In this document: in pieces, positions 1 to 9,919 of the stretch
Numbering within the stretch: the first letter of the stretch is position 1
Layout: each line of letters opens with the position of its first letter
Source: Microplitis mediator
Lineage: Eukaryota > Arthropoda > Insecta > Hymenoptera > Braconidae
Assembly: GCF_029852145.1 (NCBI RefSeq)
Contig: NC_079976.1
Location: 23,166,924-23,230,923 of the forward strand
Length of the DNA stretch: 64,000 bases
Reading direction: 5' to 3'
The notes under the pieces: generated by a model
The model's input: the letters and a program-made list of their open reading frames with translations, nothing else
Told to the model about the DNA's origin: nothing
The model's database searches: none
Program-made: the position numbers and the translations under genes

Positions 1-396
1 ATATATGGGAACCATTCCTATAGTAGTATAGATCCTCTTCCCATACCATTATGGGAACCATTCCCATAATGCATAGGAAAACTTCCCATAATTTTCTTTC
101 CGTGTATGGGAACCATTCCTATAATATTATCGGAATAGTTCCTATAATAGTATGGGAACTATTCCCATAATAATATGGGAACTATTGCCATATCCTATAA
201 ATTATAGTCCTATAAATTATAGAAACCATTCATACAATTATAGGAACTATTTCTATAGGAACTATTCCTATAATTATGGGAAACCTTCCTATAATTATAG
301 GAAATGCTCCCAAAATTTATGGTTCCAATTCCTATGTTGGTATAGGAAAAAATTTTATAGAACTATAGGAACCGCTGCAATAATTTTCTTTCCGTG
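1..396. mobile_element. Nested copies of the CACGGAAAG palindromic-array MITE
   Basis: The stretch is built of about 20-bp quasi-palindromic units of the type ATGGGAACCATTCCCAT. A terminal sequence (CTTTCCGTG followed by TA) occurs at about 95-106 and again at 387-398. The terminus at 104 is the inverted left end of the family, and the terminus at 396 is its right end. This means one copy inserted into a TA inside another copy whose left part lies before the window. No coding sense is expected; the ORF at 152-505 is an artefact of the array. Confidence 0.8.
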
Positions 397-559
397 TATA
401 TATTTTATTGTTTATAAAAATATTTACTATCCAAATTTTGTAAAATTTTATTCAGGGAATTTTATTAAATTTTTCAAAAAGATTTTTTCACGGCAATCAA
501 CTTAAAACTGATAAATATTAATTATCATTATATATTATTACTTTATTGCAGACTGCAAG

Positions 560-1117
560 ATGTCCAAGTACTTGATTCTGTTGTTTTTAATGGCGTTTAT
601 TGCTACTGCGTATGGATGTAAAAGTATTTTTGAAGCGGTGAGTATATATACTAAAGAAACTGCTATATTTTTTAAAAGAACATTGGCTGAGCGTGTATAT
701 TGAGCTGAGAGCACTGCTTTATTTTGATTATTTAAATAATTATTGTAAGGTTTAGATCTGAAAAAGTAATGGTTACATAGGATAAAGTAAGAAATTAGTC
801 TCTTGATTCAGAGATATGACGCTATTGTTTTCTTTAACGTTTTTACTGTCATGAAATCGAATCCCTGATAAAAAACTTGGATTAAATCTGATTGAAAAAA
901 GTAAAGGAGTTAACGTATTTAAAAACAAACGATGTGATTTTTTTTTCTCTGAGGGTGCCTATTTTGCCCTGTCCTCTTTCACAAATGAATAAACTTAATT
1001 ATGTTTAATCAATTACAGTGTACTGATAATAGTGAGTGCTGTACTAACAGATGCGGTTACACGCCGGTGTCATCTACGAAGATGTGTGCCAAAGCACTCA
1101 GTCCGAACTCCTATTAG
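560..1117 (+). CDS. Small secreted six-cysteine (knottin-like) peptide, two exons
   Basis: Exon 1 is 560-637 and ends at a GTGAGT donor. Exon 2 is 1019-1117, follows AATTACAG and ends in TAG. The splice phase is 0 and the product has 58 residues. Residues 1-19 form a typical signal peptide (basic start, Leu/Phe/Ala core, small residues before the cut). The mature part of about 39 residues has six cysteines spaced C-x6-C-x5-CC-x3-C-x10-C, the classic inhibitor-cystine-knot spacing. An AATAAA lies at 1270-1275. A TTGCAG just before 551 suggests a further 5' UTR intron. Families with this spacing include ion-channel peptides, antimicrobial peptides and protease inhibitors, so no target can be assigned. 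The neighbouring secreted phospholipase array makes a venom or gland secretion possible, but that is inference. The gene call is fairly firm and the function is open. Confidence 0.75.
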
Positions 1118-1833
1118 AAATGTTGCAAATGGAACACTTAGAGCCATCAGAAGACCAGCATGAACTCGAATGAATATTTTAATTCTTTATAATGTTATTG
1201 ATCTAAGTGTATTTGAAACATTTGATATTATGAGTTTAGTAAGTGTAATAGTACTTATTAAAAGAGAGCAATAAAAGTACTTCAATAGAAATAACATTTT
1301 TATTTTGTGTTTTAATCGCGACTGTATTGTGTTACAATTGCAGCCCTCCCACACAGTCATCTTGATCTTTGTCTTCAGCCAAATAAATTCATTTTTCAAT
1401 TAGTTAACATTAATTTTTAATTATTTAACTAAATCGGTGTTATAAAGAGCACTATAGAGTAACTTTTTGACAGTTTTAGAATTTAAAATTCTAAGAAACA
1501 AAAGAGTAATAACAAAATGATAATTTTTTGTTCGAAGTGCAGCACCTCTTCCCTACTCAAAGGTATTGTCGAGCTCAAAAAACTCAGACATGCGTTAACA
1601 ATAAGGTTTTCGAGCTTTTCGAGCACGAAAATAGCAATAAGTTTCAAGGCTGGTCTGCAGGAGCAACCGGTTTCAAGATTTTTTTTTAAAATATTTTATC
1701 AACTATACTTATGGAAAAAATTGGTCTATATCCTGGTATTCAATGGCAACTGTTTAGACAATAGAAATAGAATGCATCAAACGTTATCAAGCTTTCATTG
1801 AAAAGAGCTTGGAACTTGTGACATCAATGCACA
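1118..1833. other. Intergenic, no gene seen; fragment of a dispersed repeat
   Basis: Downstream of the peptide gene there is only AT-rich sequence. At about 1515-1690 there is a diverged copy of the dispersed repeat containing CGAGCTC-rich text and a 'CTGGTCTGCAGGAGCAACCGG' type end. Better copies lie at about 33820-33950, 34660-34790, 47450-47590 and 62780-62920. The 94-residue ORF here is part of that repeat. Confidence 0.6.
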
Positions 1834-3461
1834 CCCGGGAAAAAAAGATTTTATATGATCATATATAAACATATATGTTCATATACAATTTATATATGAT
1901 CATATAAGAAATATATAAAAATTATATATGATTACATAAAAGCTTATATGATCTTATAAAGTTCTTATAAGAATTAATATACTCTCGTGAGGACTTTATA
2001 AAAGTTGATATGACTTTATATAAAGTTATATATAACTTTATAAAAGTACTAGATAAAGTTTTATATGCTTATATATAATTATATATGATCATATAAAAGT
2101 TCATATGATCTTATGAAAATCTTATAAGAATTTATATAGTTTTATAAGGATTTTATAAAAATTGATGTGATTTTATGTAAACCCGAGAAAAAGTTCTTAT
2201 AGAATCATATATAAACATATGTGTTTATATATGATTATATGAAAGCTTACATAATCTTATAAAAGTCTTATAAGGATTCATATGATCTTATAAGAATTTT
2301 ATAACAATTGATGGGATTTTATATAAAGTTATATATAACTTTATAACAATACCAGGTAAAGTTTCATATGCTTATATATAATCATATATGATCATATAAA
2401 AGCTCACAACGATCTTATAAAATTCTTATAAGAATTTATATAATTTTATAAGGATTTTATAATAGTTGATATGATTTTTTATAAAGTTATATATGAGTTT
2501 ATAACATTACCAGATAAAATGTTATACATTATATGCAGTAATATATGATTATATAAGAACTCATATGATCTCATAAAATTCTTATAATAATTCGTATAAT
2601 CTTATAAAATTTTTATAAAATTCGATGTAACTTCATATCAAGTTATATATAACATTGTGAAATTGCAAGAGCACGTTTTATATGATTATACATAATCATG
2701 TATGATCATATGAAATCTTATATGACCTTATAAAATTCTTCTACGAATTCAGATAATTAATGAAAATTGATGTGATTTTATATGAATTTATAAATAAATT
2801 TGTATAAGTACAAAAGAGTTTTATACGGTTATATGAAATCATATATGATTATATAAATGTTTATATAGTTTTATGATTCTTATATATAAATTTCTATGGT
2901 CTTATAAGCAGGTTACTTTAAAGAAATTTATAATTTTATATAAAACACTAATGTGATAAAATTTGATCATATTTGGTGTATTATTGATGTAGGATATATC
3001 AATTTGATCATTCGATTTAAGTAATGCTATAGATTGTCAAATACTTATAAGGGTAAAGCAGACTAGAGAACCAGATGGCAATCAAGAGATCATCAAAGTT
3101 GAGCAGCATTGAGGCAGAACATTAATTGGATGGGTGACCCCTTGGCAAAACAGCAGTTAATCGATAGATGTTTTTTTTTTTTTTTGTTCATGCATGATTA
3201 TATATAATTATATATCATCAAATCCTGCCAATTTTGAGATCTAATCATATAAAATTTATTGTATATATGATTAGGTAAAATCATTTTTTACTGGGTATAT
3301 CTAACTTTATATGATTATATAAGATTTTATATGATTATATAAGATTTTATAAAGTCATATAAGTTTTTATAGGATCAATTTCATTATAAAACTTTATATG
3401 ATTTTATATGAGTCACTTTTATATGATTTATATATGATCATATAAGAACTTTTTTCCCGGG
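1834..3461. mobile_element. 1.6-kb AT-rich inverted-repeat element with CCCGGG ends (copy 1)
   Basis: It begins CCCGGGAAAAAAAGATTTTA and ends with the inverse, closing in TTTTTTCCCGGG. It is flanked on both sides by CA (1832-1833 and 3462-3463), taken as a 2-bp target duplication. The interior is made of short ATATGATCATATAA-like palindromic units and has no coding ORF. A second copy is at 22645-24159. Both copies carry the same 5S-rRNA-like segment near their right third. Non-autonomous; no transposase is seen. Confidence 0.85.
3084..3150 (+). ncRNA. 5S rRNA-derived segment inside the CCCGGG element (pseudogene)
   Basis: The segment contains AAGTTGAGCAGCATTGAGGC followed by TTGGATGGGTGACC and CTTGGCAAAACAG. 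These match, in order and spacing, the 3' half of eukaryotic 5S rRNA, which holds the internal control region (A box, intermediate element, C box). The 5' half is not recognisable. It is therefore a captured or decayed 5S piece and not a working 5S gene. The same piece is in the second copy of the element at 23783-23850. Confidence 0.7.
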
Positions 3462-3945
3462 CATACTTGCTATACAAGATTATTCTTACTTGAAAACATT
3501 ACGTACAAGTAAATCATAATTATAATTAAACAAAACGATTTACTCAATGATGAACGGATATCTCTATAGTACTATCTATAGTATCTGTATAGTACGAAAA
3601 TTTTTCAAACTATTAAAATTAATATGGCTCGGTAACTATGGACTTTAGCGACTTGACTTATAGAACTTTGTTGAAGAAAATAAAATTTCCTATAAAATTT
3701 CCATAAACATTTTTACCAAACTTCCATTATTTAACGTTCTGCAAGCCGAAAAAGGTCAATTTCAACGGAAAGTGACCTCCGCAACAGACACAAGTGAAAA
3801 ATTTTAAATTACAGTTAAGTTACTATAAGCACTTTCAAAAAACACTAAGTTCCCTACAATTTGAGAAAAATGACGCTTCGATATCATAAAATGCTGCTGA
3901 GTATTAGAAAGTTGAAAAAAAGTAATTTCATTTACGTGCATTTTG

Positions 3946-3976
<31 letters not shown>

Positions 3977-4089
3977 AGTCAATGTATTGACATTGTCAAC
4001 TACATACTTGACTATATACGGCCATTTTGATTTTTTTATTCACTTTTATTACTTGTGGTACGGATGTAGACATGATAATACATTTCGAT
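3462..4089. other. Intergenic, no gene seen
   Basis: AT-rich sequence with an A-run at about 3946-3974 and no ORF or recognisable motif. It was searched for the missing catalytic exon of phospholipase copy A, and none was found. Confidence 0.6.
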
Positions 4090-4477
4090 CCCGATGAAAA
4101 AAGATTTTATACAATTGTATAGAATTATATATCAATTATATATGGACTATATATAATTATATATAATTGGATAGAAAAAATGGCCCGATGCAATTGTATC
4201 CAAGTTGTATAGAAAATTGTATACAATTCTATACAAATTGTATACAATTCTATATAATTATATACAATTCTATACAATTCTATATATTGCAATTATATAG
4301 AAATGTATATAATTATATAGAATTGTATATAATTTGTATAAAATTGTATATAATTATATAGACTTGTACACAATTTGTGTAGAATCGTATACAATTTCTA
4401 TACAGTTATATACAATTGGATCGGGCCATTTTTTGTATATAATTTTATACAATTGTATAAAATCTTTTTTCATCGGG
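4090..4477. mobile_element. 388-bp palindromic MITE with CCCGAT ends (copy 1)
   Basis: The ends CCCGATGAAAAAAGATTTTA and the inverse TAAAATCTTTTTTCATCGGG flank arms of ATACAATTGTAT units. An inner inverted pair carries GGCCCGAT. It is flanked by AT on both sides. The second copy lies at 38456-38826. The whole element could fold into one hairpin. ORFs at 4167-4361 and 4354-4548 are artefacts of it. Confidence 0.85.
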
Positions 4478-4841
4478 ATTTCAACGGAATAATAATAAGC
4501 TCTACAGTGCGCTGTCGTAGAAAAAATTAAAAAAATTATTAAATTCAATATACATAATTTTTATTTGAATCATCTAGATCGTCATGTTCCTGTGATCAAG
4601 AATTTTATCATTGTTTAAAAAAAGTCAAAAGTCTAGTTTCTTCAAGCATCGGTGAAACATATTTCAATATATTGAGACCGCAATGTTTTTCATTGGATTA
4701 TCCAATTCAATCATGTGTTAAATATGATAAGTAAGTTACCAAAACACAATATATACAAAGTTGATGAATCAATTCGTAAAAATTTTATGATTAACGTAAT
4801 GCAACTTGTAAAAATATTTTATGGTAAATTAAGCATACATA

Positions 4842-5930
4842 TTAAGGTACCGGCGGTTTCCGGTATGAATTGTCGGGGATGAATTGTCTTGGTCCCAAAA
4901 AGCGTCAGACCGTGTGGCGGGTGTTTTAGATTGCGGTTGTTTTGTCGGGGGTGTTTTGTCTTCGGGTATTTAGACGTGCCACCCTTTATATTAACAACAT
5001 TTTAACGGAATTTCCTCTGAAATCAATTTTTTAGTAAATCATAAGATTCACCTGTTATTCGTCACTTTTTTTAAGAGATCTATAAAATTTTATAGTTGGT
5101 GAATTAATGAAACGTTCGATCCATTCATTCGCTGGTCAAAGTACTAACTGGCTTAATTACTTTATATTATCAGCCACGATGACTAATGACTGTATTCATT
5201 ATTATACGTATTACATTTTTAAAAACAAAGTTTTTAACATGATGAATCTGTTCGCTGTAATTACCTTTGTCTATTATCAGTAAAAAAAATATATCTGTAT
5301 TAGGAACGACATGTAATGACAGCAAGGCCATTACGAAATAATTAAAGCTAAAAACAAACATTGGTCTATCAGTTGACCCTGTGGGCCAGATCGAAAATAT
5401 TCCGCTATTTTCGAGCTGCTCGAGCAGCTCGAAAATACTTTTGATGCCATTGTTTTCGAAAAACAACGTATTTACCATATTTTCTCTAATGTCATCTCTC
5501 AAACAAATTGACTGATTGAACGATTAACGTAGCAATCGACTCATTTTACTGAGTTCTAAAGCTGATCAGATTTTGGAATTGATTTATCAAGTCGTTTTTG
5601 AGATATTTTAAAAAAACTAAAAGAAAAAATTTTTTTTATTTCTTTCGACAACGGTTTCTCTTGAACAAATGAACCGATTTCGATGGTTGAGGTAGCATTC
5701 GACGCGGCTTATAAGGTTTTAGAGCTGATTAGATTTTGGAATCAATCCATCAAGCACATTGCAAGTTATCATAAGAAAATCTGGGCGTCGGTTGGCCCTG
5801 CCGACTCAAGGAGCTCGAAAACATTATTGTCATTAGATTTTTGAGTTCTTCAAGCCGTATTAAATGGTATTAGGAACTATAACAATTATAGGAATTATTC
5901 CTACAGTCATCGAAACTTTTCAGACATTAT
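4842..5930. repeat. Dispersed-repeat fragments in the intron of copy A
   Basis: The stretch 4842-4980 contains TGTCGGGG-type short repeats of unknown origin. The stretch from about 5330 to 5840 holds inverted fragments of the dispersed repeat family with the CGAGCTGCTCGAG core and the module 'gaaccgatttcgatggttgagg...tagagctgattagattttgg'. Related modules recur at 14880-15170, 29550-29640, 33210-34790 and 61690-62960. No gene is seen. Confidence 0.55.
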
Positions 5931-5939
5931 GGCTGCCTA

Positions 5940-7000
5940 CACGGAAAAAAAATTATGGGAAGTTTTGCTATGCATTATGGGAATGGTTCCTATAATGGTA
6001 TGGGAATAGTACCTATACTACTATAGGGATGGTTCCCATATATTATGGGAACCATCCCCATAATAGTATGAGAATAGTCCCCATACCATTATGGGAATGG
6101 TTCCCATACCATTATGGGAATGGTTCCCATACCATTATCGGAATGGTTCCCATACCATTATGGGAATGGTTCCCATACCATTATGGGAATGGTTTCCATA
6201 ATATTATGGGAACCATTTCCATATCATTATGGGAACCATTTCCATACCATTATGGGAATGGTTCCCATATTGGTATAGGAACTATTCCTATAATATTATG
6301 GGAACTATTCCCATAATGTTATGGGAACCATCCCTATAATATCATAAAATTTTTTTTTTTACACAATAGTGTAGAAATTTCCCAAAATTGTAATTTTCTT
6401 GAATGTTTTGTGCTGACAAAAAATTCTTGTTAAAAATTTTAATGTTTTTTTGCCAAATACGATTTTTTTTTCAATGTTTGAATTTTTGTTTTTATGTTTA
6501 ATAATATTTCTGTGTATTGTAGAAGTGATTACCACACTTCTTTAAATTAATTTTTTCATGATAATATGGGAACCATTCCCATAATATTATAGGAATGGTT
6601 CCTATAATAGTATGGGAACTATTCCCATAATATTATGGGAATGATTCCCATAATGGTATACGAACCATTCCAATTTCATTATGGGAATCATTCCCATAAT
6701 ATTATGGGAATAGTTACCATACTTTTATAGGAACCATTCCCATAAATTATAGGAATAATTCCCAAAATATTATAGAAAGTATTCCTATAAATTATAGGAA
6801 CCATTCCTATAATTATAGGAACCATTCCTATAGTATTATGGGTATCATTCCCATAATTATAGGAACTATTCCTATAATTATGGGAACCATTCCTATAATT
6901 ATAGGAACCGCTCCTATAATTTATGGTCGTAATTCCTATGATGGTATAGGAAAAAATTTTACAAAATTATGGGAACCGCTGCTATAATTTTCTTTCCGTG
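5940..7000. mobile_element. CACGGAAAG palindromic-array MITE, full copy, in intron of copy A
   Basis: It starts CACGGAAAAAAAATTATGG and ends CATAATTTTCTTTCCGTG-like, flanked by TA at 5938-5939 and 7001-7002. Two arrays of about 20-bp units (ATTATGGGAATGGTTCCCAT type) flank a roughly 220-bp non-repetitive core at about 6340-6562. That core is also present in the copies at 30782, 42562, 50445 and 52751. A short related remnant follows at about 7014-7092. ORF 6029-6316 is an artefact. Confidence 0.9.
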
Positions 7001-7244
7001 TATCCCAAAATTTCTAATCATCACCATAAAGTTATGGGTCGATATTCCATAAACACGCTAGGAACGGTTACCATAATTTTCTTTCCCTGTATGCTTTGTC
7101 CTCCTCTAAAATTATCTATACTTCAACAATTTGTTTTTTTTTTTTCACAGAATCATCGGGAAGATCGGAAAGAAATGTATTAAATATGCTTTAGATGAGT
7201 CTAAACCAAAAAAGCTACAGTGGTTTGATAATCGTTATTTTTGA

Positions 7245-7721
7245 AAAAACTGTTTATCAGTCACACATATGCTTCCAAACTACTCAATCAACAGATTTGA
7301 TCAATAGTTTCAAATAATGTTGACAACGCCAGTATACACTATGTGTGTTATCAAAGTATCTATTGTAGTGTATGACACGTAAACTAGAACGTAAAATGTA
7401 AAATAATTAATGACCATATTTATCATTATCTGTATCAATAAGTAACCATTGTAATGCTCACAAAAGCAAGAATAAATATTATGATCTACTAAGTTAGCTA
7501 TGTACTTATGTTTCTTTTGAAGTAACATTTTTTTTTATTCAAAAAAACATCTGTTTATTGTAGAAATATATAAATTGTAGATATTTAAGTATTTGCGTGA
7601 TCTTGATCTTACAAGGTCTTCAGCATTTTACGGCCATTCTTTATGTCAGGTTATAGTCATCTACACACATTAGCGTCACACATTAAATAAATGTGAGATA
7701 ATATTTATAGCTTTTCAGCAG
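7245..7721. other. Intergenic spacer between phospholipase copies A and B
   Basis: No gene is seen. It contains the likely poly(A) signal of copy A (AATAAA near 7473) and the upstream region of copy B. Confidence 0.55.
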
Positions 7722-7745
7722 TATATAACCATCACAATTACTCAG
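7722..7745 (+). promoter_or_regulatory. Putative TATA box and initiator of phospholipase copy B
   Basis: TATATAA at 7722-7728 is followed by a CTCAG initiator-like site at 7741-7745, about 75 nt before the ATG at 7819. Spacing is slightly short of the usual 25-30 nt, so the start site is tentative. Confidence 0.4.
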
Positions 7746-7818
7746 CGTTTTTAACATTTCGCATTTATATTGAAATAACGAGTACAGTTTAACATATACG
7801 TCGAATAAATTTGACTCG

Positions 7819-9880
7819 ATGGCGACTTTAAGAAATTTCGGAATATTAATAACTGTATTGACATACTTATTGCTTCCATTCAGTCATATTTATGCTGAAG
7901 ATGCAATTGTTGAGTCGAAAGAGCCGGAACTTAAAGAAATTCAAGCCAAATATTCTAATTCTGATTTCGATGAGTCGGACCAAGAGCCGACGAGACTATC
8001 GACGATTGAAAAGGGACTCGCTGAGGTGAAAAAAGAAGTTGGTAGGGTTTCCAGTTGGATACCAAAGCCGATAAAAAATATTTTCGGTTCATCAAAAGAT
8101 AAGGGACGTTCTGCAACGGGATTCAGTGAATTTGTTAGTCAATATAGTAGTAAATTTCGAGCAATATTTCCAGGTAAATGACTATAATTATTAGCTTGCA
8201 ATTGCATTTATTAAAAATTTGGATTAAAAAATGTTTATTTTCAAGTTTTTGTAAATGATTGCAGATTTATATATTTTTTTTATAATTAATAAGTTTATAG
8301 AATACATTAAATGATATTGAAAATGTAGGTTTTTTTAAATCACTACCTGAATGAAAAAAATGACATAAGGTAAAAGCACCATTTATTGACACTGTAAGAG
8401 ACAAGATTGTAATTCCATTTTTTTAAACATATTAACGATTAATATTATTGAATTTTAATTTCAATGTTGTCTTATTTAGTCTTTTAACTAAACAAATTCA
8501 TATTTTTTTATAATAATAAATATATTTACCCTGTAAAAAATCACCAAGGTAAGTCCAAGCGGTGTTAAATTATCGGTGTTAAATTTACCCCCGAAAGCGG
8601 TGTGAAAATAACGCCGCCACCGGTGTAAATATTCTAGAACGGTGTTAAAATAACGCCACCGCTGGTGGAGATATTCTTTACCGGTGTTAAAATATTTTAT
8701 TTTGTGAATATTTTTACTTACTCGATCACTATACTAGTTGATAAATGATATTTTTTATTAATTTTCATAAAGAACTGACATTTTTTGTGTTTTATAATCT
8801 GTAAAGTTAATACTTCACACTGATAGAAAAACTATTTTGATTCAAGAAAAATTTTTTCTTCAAAATGTGGTTCTTGTTTCAAAATGTATAATTGTTTTAA
8901 TTCAAGAAATAAGTCCTTGAACCAAAAAATTGAAATTCTCGGATAGAGAATAAAAATTCTTTGTTTGAGAATTTGATTTTTCGATGAAGCCTTTTTTGTT
9001 TTGAAACAAAATTCTGACATATTTCGCTCAAGAATTTCTTGCTCTTGGAATAAGATAGGCAAAATGTAGGTTTAAGACATTACCGACTCGTTTCGAGAAT
9101 GGCGCGATTTTTAAATCAAGATATCAATTTACTCAGCTTGAAAAAAAACTTTTTTTTTTATTTTAAAAATAAAAAGTTTTAAAGTGATTTATTAGGACTA
9201 CATTCATTTACTTCAGATATGTTAAAGTAGAAATTTATTTTTAAAAAAATTTTTTTTTCATTACTTTAAAAACATCTTCTATCAAGGAATTATTACTTGA
9301 ACCAAAAATTTAAAGTTCTTAAAATAATAATACGACATTTTTAGTTGAAGACAAGTGGTCTTGCTTGAAGAATTTGATAGTATCGATTGAAGATAATATA
9401 GTTTCGGGTCAAGACACGAGAGTTATCCATCGAAGATACAAAATCTATAGAGCCAAGAAAATCTAAATCAAGACAAGAATTTCTTGAAGCAAGACAATTG
9501 GTTTTCTTCAGAAATAAATTCTTGGCTCAAGAAAATATTTCTTGAGTCAATATAAATTTTCTATCAGTGCAAGCGGACATAATTTACCCCGCTTTTACAC
9601 CGGTATTACTCTGCTTTTACTCCGTTTACCCCGCTTTAACCCCGGTATTTGGACCCCCGTCAATAATTGGTGCTTTTACCTTATGCGAAGAAAAAAATTT
9701 AAAGATTATAATTTAGTAATTTTTATTTTTTAAGTATGTCAATAAATGAATTGCGTTAGTGAACTTGACTATATCTTTAGTGAAATTTACTATTCAACAT
9801 AGCAAATTTTACTATTCAGTTTAGTGAATTTTGCCATATTTGAATGAAATTAAATTATTATTAGTTTTTAACTTTTTATA

Positions 9881-9919
<39 letters not shown>

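Larger units (their letters stand above)
4578..7244 (+). pseudogene. Secreted phospholipase A2 copy A: two 3' exons only
   Basis: Two exons of the bee-venom-type (group III) phospholipase A2 family are visible. One is 4578-4730, after a TAG acceptor and before GTAAGT. It carries the Cys-x-Cys-Asp stretch with the dyad Asp, then the FYHCL motif. The other is 7151-7244, after TTTTTTTCACAG. It carries the last conserved Cys, an SKPKKLQWFDNR tail motif and a TGA stop. Splice phases match copies B-D exactly. The preceding exon with the calcium loop and the Cys-Cys-Arg-x-His-Asp site cannot be found between 1118 and 4578. Either this exon lies outside the window (with the small peptide gene inside its intron) or it has been deleted. 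The reading frame of both surviving exons is open, so loss may be recent. The intron 4731-7150 holds the 5940-7000 MITE. An AATAAA lies near 7473. Confidence 0.75.

Noticed and set aside
3084..3150. Working 5S rRNA gene
   Set aside because: Only the 3' half is recognisable, substitutions fall in paired regions, and it is embedded in a transposon.
6029..6316. Repetitive ORF of Tyr/Gly/His/Pro-rich units, with similar ones at 31048-31233, 31299-31592 and 50458-50673
   Set aside because: They are translations of the 20-bp palindromic MITE units and occur on either strand according to element orientation.
6060..6330. Regularly spaced repeats resembling a CRISPR array
   Set aside because: Units are contiguous or degenerate with no unique spacers, the genome is eukaryotic, and the arrays lie inside inverted-repeat transposons.
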